Positions 1 to 7,954 of a stretch of DNA of 53,940 bases are shown piece by piece. The translations under genes were made by a program, and so were the position numbers. The DNA is from Bacteroidales bacterium (GTDB taxonomy: Bacteria; Bacteroidota; Bacteroidia; Bacteroidales; UBA932). Below the pieces are notes generated by a model that saw only the letters and a list, made by a program, of their open reading frames with translations, did not search any database and was not told the origin of the DNA. Where the stretch lies: assembly GCA_016288775.1 (NCBI GenBank), contig JAEELG010000087.1:1-53940 (forward strand). The letters are read 5' to 3'. The first letter of the stretch is position 1. Every line of letters begins with the position of its first letter.

Positions 1-1269
1 ACTCTTGAACGCAGACACCTTGCCGCCGGCAAGGCCGCTCATCGCCTTCTCGTAATTCACGTAAGGCACAACCTCGTCGTCCGGCACATGAAACAGACGT
101 ACGGGGCTCTGCGGCGACCATCCTGAGGCAAGTTCGTTCTTATCAAGCAGGCCTCTGAGGGTGGCATGCAGCGCCGAACCATCATCCTTCAGGGCCGGGG
201 ACAGGATATCGCTCATACGGGCGCTTCCCACAGCAAGTTTGAGATGCGCGTTGAGAAGTGACACCGAATAATCCTTGCTCAGCACCTTGTCAAGGAATGT
301 ATCCTTGCGGACCGGCTCCGACAGGCAGTCGTATGGATCGACGCCTTCCATTTCCCGGGGATATGCCTCCTTGAACGCAATGATGGTCATGGGCGCCGCC
401 GCCGGGAACTCAATGTCATCCGCCGCCGTGTATGCGTCCCATGTGGCAGAGGGGCTGTACGGGCCTCCTCCGCAGTAGCTCGCTTTCAGCCGGAGTTGCC
501 CCCTGGCATCCTCAGAAAGTGCGGTTTCTATATACTTGTGGACAGCCAGTGCAGACGCTCCGCCCTGGGAATAGCCCACGTTCACCAAGCCGCCGGCGAG
601 GGAAATGCCCCTGTCGTGCAGGAGGCACAGCGCCGCGAACACGCCGTCGAGCGCATGGCGCGCCGTAATCTCACCGCAAAGATACGGATGGATGCGGTCC
701 TTGCTCACTCCGAAGCCCATCATGTCAGGGAACACGGCCACGTAATCCAGCGCCGCCAGGCCCACCAGCAGGTCCTTTTCCATGGTGGGGCACTCCCGGT
801 TCGAGCCTATAGTGGGATGGTTCACCAGCGCTATGCCCTTGGGCGAATGCGTGAAACCAACTCCGACGGGCATCACTATCCGCTCAGACAGGATGACCTC
901 CTTTCCAAGCGCATCGGTGCTGGAATACGATACGGTGAAGTTCCGGTATCCCCATTCCGGGGCCTCGGATCCGCTCTCGGAGGCCATCGCCGCAGCCAGG
1001 ACAGCATTCTTCTTGCTGCACTTCTGCTGCATCATCGAAGACACCAGGGATCCGTATACGCCGTCAGTGTCGTATGCCCAGGCGGGAAAGTCCGCGCTGG
1101 CGATGCCGAGCGAGTCGGTAACCGTATAAGCCACCGTCACAACCGGCTCTACCAGATTCGAGGTGCCTTCTTCGGGGTCGGGATTATCCGGATCCGGAAG
1201 AACGAAATACTCGCAGGATGCCAGCAGGACCGGCATCAGCAAAGCCAGAATCTTTCCGGGATGCATCAT
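1..1269 (-). CDS. Secreted alpha/beta hydrolase lipoprotein (3' end cut by window edge)
   Basis: The frame is open from the ATG at 1269 to the window edge, giving 423 codons with no stop, so the C-terminus is missing. The N-terminus is a lipoprotein signal ending in LLASC (Cys19). About two thirds in, GYSQGG gives the nucleophile elbow of an alpha/beta hydrolase; upstream PDMMGFG and downstream LFHVPDDEVVP, where the Asp would sit, fit a secretory-lipase or large esterase fold. The catalytic His may lie beyond the edge. The start overlaps the stop of the upstream plug-domain gene as TGATG, so the two are probably translationally coupled. Likely role: an esterase on the periplasmic face or cell surface; the substrate cannot be read. 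The hydrolase fold is fairly sure, the subfamily is not. Confidence 0.75.
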   Translation of the reverse strand, partial: MMHPGKILALLMPVLLASCEYFVLPDPDNPDPEEGTSNLVEPVVTVAYTVTDSLGIASADFPAWAYDTDGVYGSLVSSMMQQKCSKKNAVLAAAMASESGSEAPEWGYRNFTVSYSSTDALGKEVILSERIVMPVGVGFTHSPKGIALVNHPTIGSNRECPTMEKDLLVGLAALDYVAVFPDMMGFGVSKDRIHPYLCGEITARHALDGVFAALCLLHDRGISLAGGLVNVGYSQGGASALAVHKYIETALSEDARGQLRLKASYCGGGPYSPSATWDAYTAADDIEFPAAAPMTIIAFKEAYPREMEGVDPYDCLSEPVRKDTFLDKVLSKDYSVSLLNAHLKLAVGSARMSDILSPALKDDGSALHATLRGLLDKNELASGWSPQSPVRLFHVPDDEVVPYVNYEKAMSGLAGGKVSAFKS

Positions 1270-1688
1270 CAGCGCTCCCTCTTCCGTCCCTTCAGGGTGT
1301 TGATCTTGACAACACCGTTGGCAGCGCGGAAGCCGTAGATCGACGCCGAGGCGTCCTTGATTACCTCAACGCTCTCCACGTCCTGCGGATTGACGTTGGC
1401 GATACTCTGCACCTCCACTCCGTCCACGATGAACATCGGAGCCTTCGCCCCGTTGAAAGTGCCGATTCCGCGGATGAAGACATCGGTGCCTTCCACGATC
1501 AGTCCGGGCACCTTGCCGCGCAGGTAGTCGTAGATATTGGTATATCCGGTAACTTCGGCGTTGGAGGTTTTGATCTTCGACTTGCTGTTGACTTCGGAAG
1601 GGTCTTTTGTATTGTAAGGCATCCGCTGTGCGGAGCAGGCGGCGAGGGTCATCACCGCAACCAGGAAAACGACAATCTGTTTCATCAT
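1269..1688 (-). CDS. Free-standing TonB-receptor plug-domain lipoprotein
   Basis: About 139 residues. A lipobox TLAAC (Cys18) is followed by a domain that closely resembles the plug of SusC-type receptors: IYDYLRGKVPGL, FIRGIGTF, MFIVDGVEV and VNPQDVESVEVIKDASA, ending in ANGVVKINT. There is no beta-barrel after it, and the frame stops just past the plug with a basic tail. A GTG in frame lies further upstream at 1706, but it overlaps a promoter box, so the paired ATGATG at 1688/1685 is the better start. In SusC the plug closes the barrel and contacts TonB; a lipid-anchored plug alone cannot transport and may instead bind a partner or ligand. It is first in an operon with the hydrolase. Small plug-only proteins of this type occur in Bacteroidota, function unknown to me. 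Confidence 0.8.
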   Translation of the reverse strand: MMKQIVVFLVAVMTLAACSAQRMPYNTKDPSEVNSKSKIKTSNAEVTGYTNIYDYLRGKVPGLIVEGTDVFIRGIGTFNGAKAPMFIVDGVEVQSIANVNPQDVESVEVIKDASASIYGFRAANGVVKINTLKGRKRER

Positions 1689-1705
1689 CAATAGTTTTGG
1701 TTTCA

Positions 1706-1713
1706 CAAATATA
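1706..1713 (-). promoter_or_regulatory. Predicted -7 box, plug-domain operon
   Basis: On the minus strand this reads TATATTTG, an exact match to the Bacteroidota -7 consensus TAnnTTTG. Transcription would begin near 1700, which places the GTG at 1706 inside the promoter and supports the ATG at 1688. Confidence 0.6.
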
Positions 1714-1734
1714 AACTATTTATATAAAAAACAC

Positions 1735-1742
1735 TAACTTTG
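1735..1742 (+). promoter_or_regulatory. Predicted -7 box, PLD lipoprotein gene
   Basis: TAACTTTG matches TAnnTTTG. Only 5 bases separate it from the ATG at 1748, so the transcript would be leaderless or nearly so. Confidence 0.55.
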
Positions 1743-1747
1743 ACTCC

Positions 1748-3046
1748 ATGAAGAGAGCAATCCTCGCCGTACCTGTTCTTTTGACGCTGGGCGCCTGCGG
1801 CTACCGGGCACCCATGTACAAGACGGTCATCACCGAAGACCCGTCCCGGTACACCAGCATCCACGAAGACTACCGCGAGCTCGCCGCCCTCATGACTTCC
1901 GACACCGGCATGCCGCCCACCGACAGCAACACCCTGTGCATCATCCCCGACCAAAGGCAGAAATGGGAGATGCTCAAGGGCGACCTGGAATCGGCCGGCG
2001 AATCTGTTTACATCGACCATTACATCTTCCGCCAGGACTCCAGCGGCACCATTTTGACGGACATCCTCAGGGACAAGCGTGCCAAAGGCGCCGACGTGCG
2101 CATCATAGTCGACAAGGCCGCGCACAACAAGGAAGACAAGGTCAAACTGGAAAGCCTCAACCGCGACAGCATCGACACGCGTTTCTTCTATAAGCCCAGC
2201 TGGCTGCAGGACTTTATCTGGCCCTCGAAGGCACCACATCGCGACCATCGCAAGATCGTGCTGATCGACGGGCAGACGGGCTACATCGGAGGACGCAACA
2301 TACAGGACAAGTACTTCCTCTCCTGGAGGGATGCCGACCTTCGCATCAACGGCCCGGCCGTCAACGACCTCGGAGCCGTATATATGGAGAACCAGCAGCG
2401 CGTGGCGCCGGAGCTCCCGCCTGTGAAGGTTACCCCGGAAAGCGCCCGCAGGGCCGTTTCCGATACCGTAAAGGGCGCGAACCAGTTCCGGGGGAAGACG
2501 GTGCAGATCGTTCCCGAATCTCCCTGGGACAAGCACCTGCCCATACGCAACTGCTTCGAATGGGCCATCAACCACGCCAGGAAATACTTCTATTTCTACA
2601 ATCCCTACACCCCACCGCCTGCATCCACCATCAAGGCGCTGAAAGCCGCCGCCGCACGCGGAGTGGACGTGCGCTGGATAGTGCCGGCCAACAACGACGT
2701 CATCCCGGCCAAGTGGATGGGCGAATCGCTCTACAAGGAACTGCTGAAGGCCGGAGTGCGCATTTTCGAATGGCAGGGCAACGTGCTGCACACCAAGGAG
2801 TTCATATCCGACGACCAGATACTGGCCATCGGCTCCGCCAACATGGACAACATGAGCTTCTTCCTCGACCTGGAGGTGGAGGCAATCGTTTATGACTCGG
2901 AAATGGCAGCAGACGCCCGAGAACTCTATCTTGAGGAGACGCGTACCCGCTGCCTGGAAATCACCCTCGACGAAGTGCGCCGCTGGAACATCTTCCGCAG
3001 GCTGCGCAACAACCTGTCACGCCTAGCCGTTGGAAGCATCACCTGA
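1748..3046 (+). CDS. Phospholipase D / cardiolipin synthase-like lipoprotein
   Basis: 432 residues. The N-terminus is a lipoprotein signal ending in LGAC (Cys17), which also supports the ATG at 1748. Two HKD motifs define the PLD superfamily: DHRKIVLIDG (His167, Lys169, Asp174) and LHTKEFISDD (His348, Lys350, Asp355), each followed by a typical Gly/Ser-rich strand (GYIGGRNI; AIGSANMDN). The spacing and a C-terminal helical stretch resemble ClsA/ClsB-like cardiolipin synthases, which transfer phosphatidyl groups between phospholipids. Unlike most of these it has a lipid anchor rather than two N-terminal membrane helices, so it should act in the periplasm or at the outer membrane. It ends 15 bases from a convergent gene. 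Lipid hydrolysis rather than synthesis cannot be excluded. Confidence 0.85.
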   Translation: MKRAILAVPVLLTLGACGYRAPMYKTVITEDPSRYTSIHEDYRELAALMTSDTGMPPTDSNTLCIIPDQRQKWEMLKGDLESAGESVYIDHYIFRQDSSGTILTDILRDKRAKGADVRIIVDKAAHNKEDKVKLESLNRDSIDTRFFYKPSWLQDFIWPSKAPHRDHRKIVLIDGQTGYIGGRNIQDKYFLSWRDADLRINGPAVNDLGAVYMENQQRVAPELPPVKVTPESARRAVSDTVKGANQFRGKTVQIVPESPWDKHLPIRNCFEWAINHARKYFYFYNPYTPPPASTIKALKAAAARGVDVRWIVPANNDVIPAKWMGESLYKELLKAGVRIFEWQGNVLHTKEFISDDQILAIGSANMDNMSFFLDLEVEAIVYDSEMAADARELYLEETRTRCLEITLDEVRRWNIFRRLRNNLSRLAVGSIT

Positions 3047-3061
3047 GCGCTAAAGTAGCTA

Positions 3062-4519
3062 TTATCGGCGAATATCCCTATTCTTTTCCACCCTCTTGCT
3101 AAGGCCGATGGCGCCCACGGGGCAGACCAGGCGGCAGAGGTGGCATCCCACGCACTTGGTTCCCATGAGCTGGGGCCGCCGGGTTTCCGTATCGAAGCGG
3201 AGGGCCTGATGGCCTCCGTCGGCGCATGATATGGCGCAGCGGCCGCATCCTATGCACTTTTCGCGGTCGAACCTGGGGAAGACCACGGTCGTGCGGTCGA
3301 GGTCGGAAGGCAGGTAGAACTTTGGCAGCAGTTCGCCTACCAGGTCTTCCAGCCTGGTCACTCCCCTTTCGGCCATGTAGTTCTGCAGGCCGTCTATCAA
3401 GTCGTCGACGATGCGGTAGCCATAGAGCATAACGGCCGTGCATACCTGCACGTTGCGGCAGCCGAGCTGGATGAACTCCAGGGCGTCGCGCCATGTCTCG
3501 ATGCCGCCTATACCGCTGTACTGGATGTTCTTCATCATGGGGTTCTTGACCATTGCGAGGATGTGGCGGAGGGCGATGGGCTTGACGGCCTTGCCGGAGT
3601 ATCCGGAGCCCGTCTGGCAGCCGCTGACCTCGGAGCCCTCGCCCAGGGTAACGCTCTTGATGGTGTTGATGGCAGAAATTGCATCGGCCCCGGCGAAATA
3701 GGCACCCATGGCCGGCTGGGCGATATGCGCAATGTTGGGCGTCATCTTGGGAATGACGGGAATGCCGACGCTACGCTTCACGTAGGCCGTGAAGAAGGTC
3801 ACGAGTTCGGGATCCTGGCCCACGTCGCTGCCCATGCCGCTTTCGCGCATCTGAGGGCAGGAGAAGTTGAGCTCCACGGCGTCACATCCGGCGGCCTCCG
3901 CCATCTTCGCCAGCTCTATCCACTCATCTTCCTTCTGGCCCATTATGGAGGCTACGACCACCTTGGAGGGGTAGTTCTGTTTCAGGCGCCTGAGTATGTC
4001 GAAGTCAACGTCGACGGGATTCTCGCTCAGCTGCTCCATGTTGCGGAAGCCTATGACTGTCTGCCCGTCCTTGACTGCGTCGAAGCGGGGCGAGACCTCA
4101 TTGATATCCTGCATGCAGATGGTCTTGTAGAACACTCCCGCCCAGCCCGCTTCGAAGGCGCGCGCAACCATCTCATAGCCCGTGCACACGGCCGAAGACG
4201 CCAGGAAGAAAGGATTCTCGCAGGGAATGCCGCAGAAGTCGATTGCCAGCGACGGCTTGCTCCCTTCCGGGGCCGGCGAAGAGCCGTCCAGCGCCCTGGC
4301 GATTTCGCGCAGGCGTATGGGCATGTCGTAATGGATGCAGGCCTTCTCGGCGCGGGCCAGATCCTCGTCGGAACAGCCTTCCAGCCATCTGGAGGCTATC
4401 TTTTCATTGTCGAATCGAATTGCGCGGACGGCGCGGGCGGGATCTCCTTTCCCGCAGGCTTTGGTACAGGGCGCATCCTGGCAGAGCAGGCAGCGCGCGG
4501 CTTCTTCGTGTAGGTGCAT
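3062..4519 (-). CDS. PreA-like dihydropyrimidine dehydrogenase with added N-terminal Fe-S domain
   Basis: 485 residues. Residues 1-80 carry CLLCQDAPCTKAC (Cys10, 13, 18, 22) and a distal Cys-rich stretch typical of the Fer4_20 domain that normally starts PreT or GltD. Residues 90-400 are an FMN TIM barrel of the dihydroorotate/dihydropyrimidine dehydrogenase type, with NFSCPQMRESGMG containing the expected active-site Cys221. Residues 415-470 hold two 4Fe-4S motifs (CIGCGRCAISC; CVGCHLCRLVC). Known PreA reduces uracil or thymine with electrons passed from PreT. Here the PreT-type Fe-S domain is fused straight to PreA, and no FAD/NAD(P) module is present in the window, so the electron donor is unknown. 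A related 2-hydroxyacid or flavin reductase role is possible. Confidence 0.8.
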   Translation of the reverse strand: MHLHEEAARCLLCQDAPCTKACGKGDPARAVRAIRFDNEKIASRWLEGCSDEDLARAEKACIHYDMPIRLREIARALDGSSPAPEGSKPSLAIDFCGIPCENPFFLASSAVCTGYEMVARAFEAGWAGVFYKTICMQDINEVSPRFDAVKDGQTVIGFRNMEQLSENPVDVDFDILRRLKQNYPSKVVVASIMGQKEDEWIELAKMAEAAGCDAVELNFSCPQMRESGMGSDVGQDPELVTFFTAYVKRSVGIPVIPKMTPNIAHIAQPAMGAYFAGADAISAINTIKSVTLGEGSEVSGCQTGSGYSGKAVKPIALRHILAMVKNPMMKNIQYSGIGGIETWRDALEFIQLGCRNVQVCTAVMLYGYRIVDDLIDGLQNYMAERGVTRLEDLVGELLPKFYLPSDLDRTTVVFPRFDREKCIGCGRCAISCADGGHQALRFDTETRRPQLMGTKCVGCHLCRLVCPVGAIGLSKRVEKNRDIRR

Positions 4520-4536
4520 AGCTGTTGAGTTTCACA

Positions 4537-4544
4537 CAAATATA
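4537..4544 (-). promoter_or_regulatory. Predicted -7 box, PreA-like gene
   Basis: The minus strand reads TATATTTG (TAnnTTTG consensus), 17 bases before the ATG at 4519. It lies back to back with the SusC promoter in a 129-base divergent intergenic region. Confidence 0.6.
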
Positions 4545-4574
4545 GCAATAAATCGCATTACAAGGGCATTTATA

Positions 4575-4605
4575 TTGGATTTGCCGCCGAAAAAACCTAA
4601 ATTTG
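4575..4605 (+). promoter_or_regulatory. Predicted promoter of the susCD-like operon
   Basis: TTG at 4575-4577 and TAAATTTG at 4598-4605 are separated by 20 bases, matching the Bacteroidota -33/-7 layout. The leader to the ATG at 4649 is about 40 bases. No regulator gene (HTCS, SusR or ECF/anti-sigma pair) lies next to it. Confidence 0.65.
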
Positions 4606-4648
4606 TTACGCAAAACGATAACCAACAACCAACCTGTTAATTGACTCT

Positions 4649-7600
4649 ATGTTAAGAAAACTTTTCGCTGTCTTGAGTCTGTTGCTTGTGGCCGGTGGCT
4701 TTGCCTATGCCCAGCACAAGATCTCAGGCAAAGTGACCGACGCCCAGGGCGAAGGCCTGGTCGGAGTGAGTATTCTTGTCAAGGGCACATCTTCCGGCAC
4801 GGTAACCAATTCCGACGGCTCCTGGACCCTGGGAGCCGTGAAGGACGGCGCCACACTGGTGTTCTCCAGCATCGGCTTCGTCAGCCAGGAAGTAGCCGTC
4901 GACGGCCGCTCCGTAATCAATCTGCAGCTCGAAGAAGACCATCTCTTCCTTGACGAGACGGTGGTGGTAGGCTACGCCACCATGAAAAAACGCGACCTCA
5001 TCGGTTCCGTTGACGCCGTCGGCAGCCAGGCGATCGGCAACAGGGCCGTGTCCAACCTGACACGCGCCCTCCAGGGCGAAATCGCCGGCCTCAACATCAC
5101 ATTCAACGACTCCAAGCCGTCCCACGGCGGTTCCTACAACGTACGCGGAACGGGATCCATCGGCGCAGGAGGCTCCTCGCTCGTGCTCATCGACGGTGTG
5201 GAAGGAGACTTCTCGATGGTGAATCCCCAGGACGTGGAAAGCGTGTCCGTGCTGAAGGATGCTTCCTCCACGGCCGTGTACGGTGCCCGCGGCGCCTTCG
5301 GAGTCATACTCATCACCACCAAGAAGGCCGCCAAGGGCCGCCCGGTGGTGAATTACAACGGCTCGTTCATAGTCAACCGCCGCACGGTCATTCCGGACGC
5401 CATCTCGGACTCCAACGAATGGCTGGACATCTGGATCGCAGTGTACGACGGCTATTACAACGGCTCCAAGTCGAGGCTCAACCATCTGGACAACAAGGCT
5501 CCATACTCTGAGGCCATTTACAACGAGATCAAGCGCCGCAAGGGAGACCCCAGCCTGCCCAAGGTGGAAGAGAACTACGACGTGCCGGGCTTCGGCTACG
5601 CCTACTACGACAACTTCGACTGGCTGGACGCTTTCTACCGCCAGTACCACTATTCCACCGAGCACAACCTCTCCGTGTCCGGAGGCAACGAGAACGCCGA
5701 CTACTACATCTCGGGGCGCTTCTACGACTCCCAGGGCGTGTTCAAGGTGGGTAACGAGGACTTCAAGAAATACAACATCCGCGCAAAGGGTTCCCTCAAG
5801 ATTCGTCCCTGGCTCAAGCTGCACAACAACATGAGCGTGAGCGTGGACGACACCTACCTGCCCCGCCAGCAGGCCGGACAGAGCGTCATGCGAATCATGG
5901 AGCACTGGGCCAACCCGATGGTGGGCCTGAAGAACCCCGACGGGTCCTGGACCCCCGCCGCAGTGGGAACCGGTTATGCCGCATACGCCGAGGGCAACAA
6001 CTACCTCACCGACAACTACGTATACCTGAGGAACAAGACCGGCCTCGACATCGACATCCTGAAGGACGTTCTGAAATTCCAGGCCGACTATTCCTTCAAC
6101 ATTACCGACCGCCAGAGGGTGATAGTCCAGCGCATGGTCGAGTATTCCAAGTCGCCGGGCGTGTTCGTGGCCGAGAGCCCCACCCAGGGCGAAAAGCTCG
6201 TCAAGAACGACTACCACACCCTGTACCAGGCGGCCAACGCATATGCGACCTGGACTCCCAAGCTGGGCAACAAGCATTCCCTCACCGCCCTGCTCGGCTA
6301 CAACGTTGAGTGGAGCGACTACCACACCCTGCAGGCCACCCGCCTGGGATTCACCACCCAGAAGCCCTCGCTGGCGCTGATGGACGGCGAAGCCACCGTC
6401 ACCGAGGCCGGCAACCAGTGGGCGTTCATGGGAGCCTTCTACCGACTCAACTACAACCTCCTCGGACGCTATCTCTTCGAGGTCAGCGGCCGTTACGACG
6501 GCTCCTCGAAGTTCCCCACCTACAGCCGCTGGGGCTTCTTCCCGTCGTTCTCCGCCGGCTGGCGCATCTCCGACGAGCCCTGGATGGGCTGGTCACGCTC
6601 CGTCATCGACAACCTCAAGCTGCGCGTCTCCGCGGGCTCGATGGGTAATGGCAGCGTGGCTCCGTACAAGTACACCTCCGAGATGACGCTCTCGAAGGCC
6701 ACCGACATCACCATCGGAGGCGAGCTCCCCATCGTCACCAGCGTGGCCAGCATAGTGCCGCAGTCGCTGACCTGGGAAACGTCGACCACCTACGACATCG
6801 GCCTGGACTTCGATATCCTCAGGAACCGCCTGTCCGCCACCTTTGACCTCTACCGCCGCAACACCACGAACATGTACACCGCCGGCGAGACACTGCCCGG
6901 CGTGTTCGGAGCCTCGGCGCCCAAGGGCAACAACGCCGAACTCCGCACCGACGGCTGGGAAGTGTCGCTCCAGTGGCGCGACCAGCTGTCGCTCGGCGGC
7001 AAGCCCTTCAGCTACAGCGTCAAGGGCACGCTATGGGACAGCCGTTCCTTCGTCACCAAGTTCAACGGCAACGACGGCAAGAAGCTCGGCACCATCGCCA
7101 ACCTGATCGACAACACCGGCCAACCCGACTACTACGAGGGCATGGAACTCGGCGAGATGTGGGGCTACACCGTCGTGGGCCTCTTCAAGGACTGGGACGA
7201 CGTGGCCAACTCCCCCACCCAGAACTTCAAGCAGACGGTCAACAACGACACCTACCCCGGCCAGGTGAAATTCGCCGACCTCGACCTCAACGGCGAGATC
7301 GACTACAACGGTCTCGCGGTGGACGACTGCGGCGACCTCAGCATCATAGGCAACTGCCTGCCCCGCTACCGCTTCGGCCTCAACCTCGCGGGCAACTGGA
7401 ACGGCATCGGCCTGAACCTCTTCTTCCAGGGCGTAGGCAAGCGTGACTGGTATCCCGGCTACGACTCCGGATACTTCTGGGGCCGTTACGCCCGTCCGTT
7501 CTTCTACTTCACGCCTACCATCCACCGTCTGACCAACCCCACCGTGGCGCAGTTCGACGAGGAAGGCAACTGCACCAACTGGGACACCGCCTACTGGCCG

Positions 7601-7939
7601 CGACCCACGACCTACCAGAGCAACTCGCAAGACAAGAAGACCGTGCTCTCCATGCCCAACACGAGGTACATGCAGAATGCGGCATACATCCGTCTGAAGA
7701 ACGTGGAACTCAGCTATACCTTCAACGAGAAGGTCTGCAAGGCCATCGGAATGCAGGGAATCAAGGTTTTCCTCAACGGAGAGAACCTCCTCACCTACAC
7801 GCCACTTCACAAGTGGGCTCCCAACCTTGATCCGGAAGGCCTCGACGGGGGCGACAAGGACTTCAGCTCCAACGCCCTCAACGGAACGGCCTACCCGACC
7901 TTCATGTCACTGGCCCTCGGTGTCAATTTAACCTTTTAA
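4649..7939 (+). CDS. SusC/RagA-family TonB-dependent outer-membrane transporter
   Basis: 1096 residues, full length for the family. A Sec signal ends near FAYAQ (residue 22). Residues about 25-105 form the carboxypeptidase-D-regulatory-like domain (KISGKVTDAQGEGLVGVSI), followed by DETVVVGYATMKKRD, the usual SusC junction with the plug (about 115-215, containing VNPQDVESVSVLKDASS). The rest is a 22-strand barrel ending in the aromatic LALGVNLTF. With its SusD partner 15 bases downstream it should import an oligosaccharide or peptide across the outer membrane using TonB energy. There is no N-terminal STN extension, so it does not itself signal to an anti-sigma factor. The operon contains no glycosidase, polysaccharide lyase or peptidase, so the substrate cannot be inferred. 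Confidence 0.96.
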   Translation: MLRKLFAVLSLLLVAGGFAYAQHKISGKVTDAQGEGLVGVSILVKGTSSGTVTNSDGSWTLGAVKDGATLVFSSIGFVSQEVAVDGRSVINLQLEEDHLFLDETVVVGYATMKKRDLIGSVDAVGSQAIGNRAVSNLTRALQGEIAGLNITFNDSKPSHGGSYNVRGTGSIGAGGSSLVLIDGVEGDFSMVNPQDVESVSVLKDASSTAVYGARGAFGVILITTKKAAKGRPVVNYNGSFIVNRRTVIPDAISDSNEWLDIWIAVYDGYYNGSKSRLNHLDNKAPYSEAIYNEIKRRKGDPSLPKVEENYDVPGFGYAYYDNFDWLDAFYRQYHYSTEHNLSVSGGNENADYYISGRFYDSQGVFKVGNEDFKKYNIRAKGSLKIRPWLKLHNNMSVSVDDTYLPRQQAGQSVMRIMEHWANPMVGLKNPDGSWTPAAVGTGYAAYAEGNNYLTDNYVYLRNKTGLDIDILKDVLKFQADYSFNITDRQRVIVQRMVEYSKSPGVFVAESPTQGEKLVKNDYHTLYQAANAYATWTPKLGNKHSLTALLGYNVEWSDYHTLQATRLGFTTQKPSLALMDGEATVTEAGNQWAFMGAFYRLNYNLLGRYLFEVSGRYDGSSKFPTYSRWGFFPSFSAGWRISDEPWMGWSRSVIDNLKLRVSAGSMGNGSVAPYKYTSEMTLSKATDITIGGELPIVTSVASIVPQSLTWETSTTYDIGLDFDILRNRLSATFDLYRRNTTNMYTAGETLPGVFGASAPKGNNAELRTDGWEVSLQWRDQLSLGGKPFSYSVKGTLWDSRSFVTKFNGNDGKKLGTIANLIDNTGQPDYYEGMELGEMWGYTVVGLFKDWDDVANSPTQNFKQTVNNDTYPGQVKFADLDLNGEIDYNGLAVDDCGDLSIIGNCLPRYRFGLNLAGNWNGIGLNLFFQGVGKRDWYPGYDSGYFWGRYARPFFYFTPTIHRLTNPTVAQFDEEGNCTNWDTAYWPRPTTYQSNSQDKKTVLSMPNTRYMQNAAYIRLKNVELSYTFNEKVCKAIGMQGIKVFLNGENLLTYTPLHKWAPNLDPEGLDGGDKDFSSNALNGTAYPTFMSLALGVNLTF

Positions 7940-7941
7940 GC

Positions 7942-7947
7942 AGGAGG
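7942..7947 (+). promoter_or_regulatory. Unusual Shine-Dalgarno sequence before susD
   Basis: AGGAGG lies 7 bases before the ATG at 7955, just after the susC stop. Bacteroidota genes rarely carry a Shine-Dalgarno sequence and I see no comparable one elsewhere in this window, so SusD may be translated more strongly than SusC from the shared message. Confidence 0.6.
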
Positions 7948-7954
7948 AACGATC

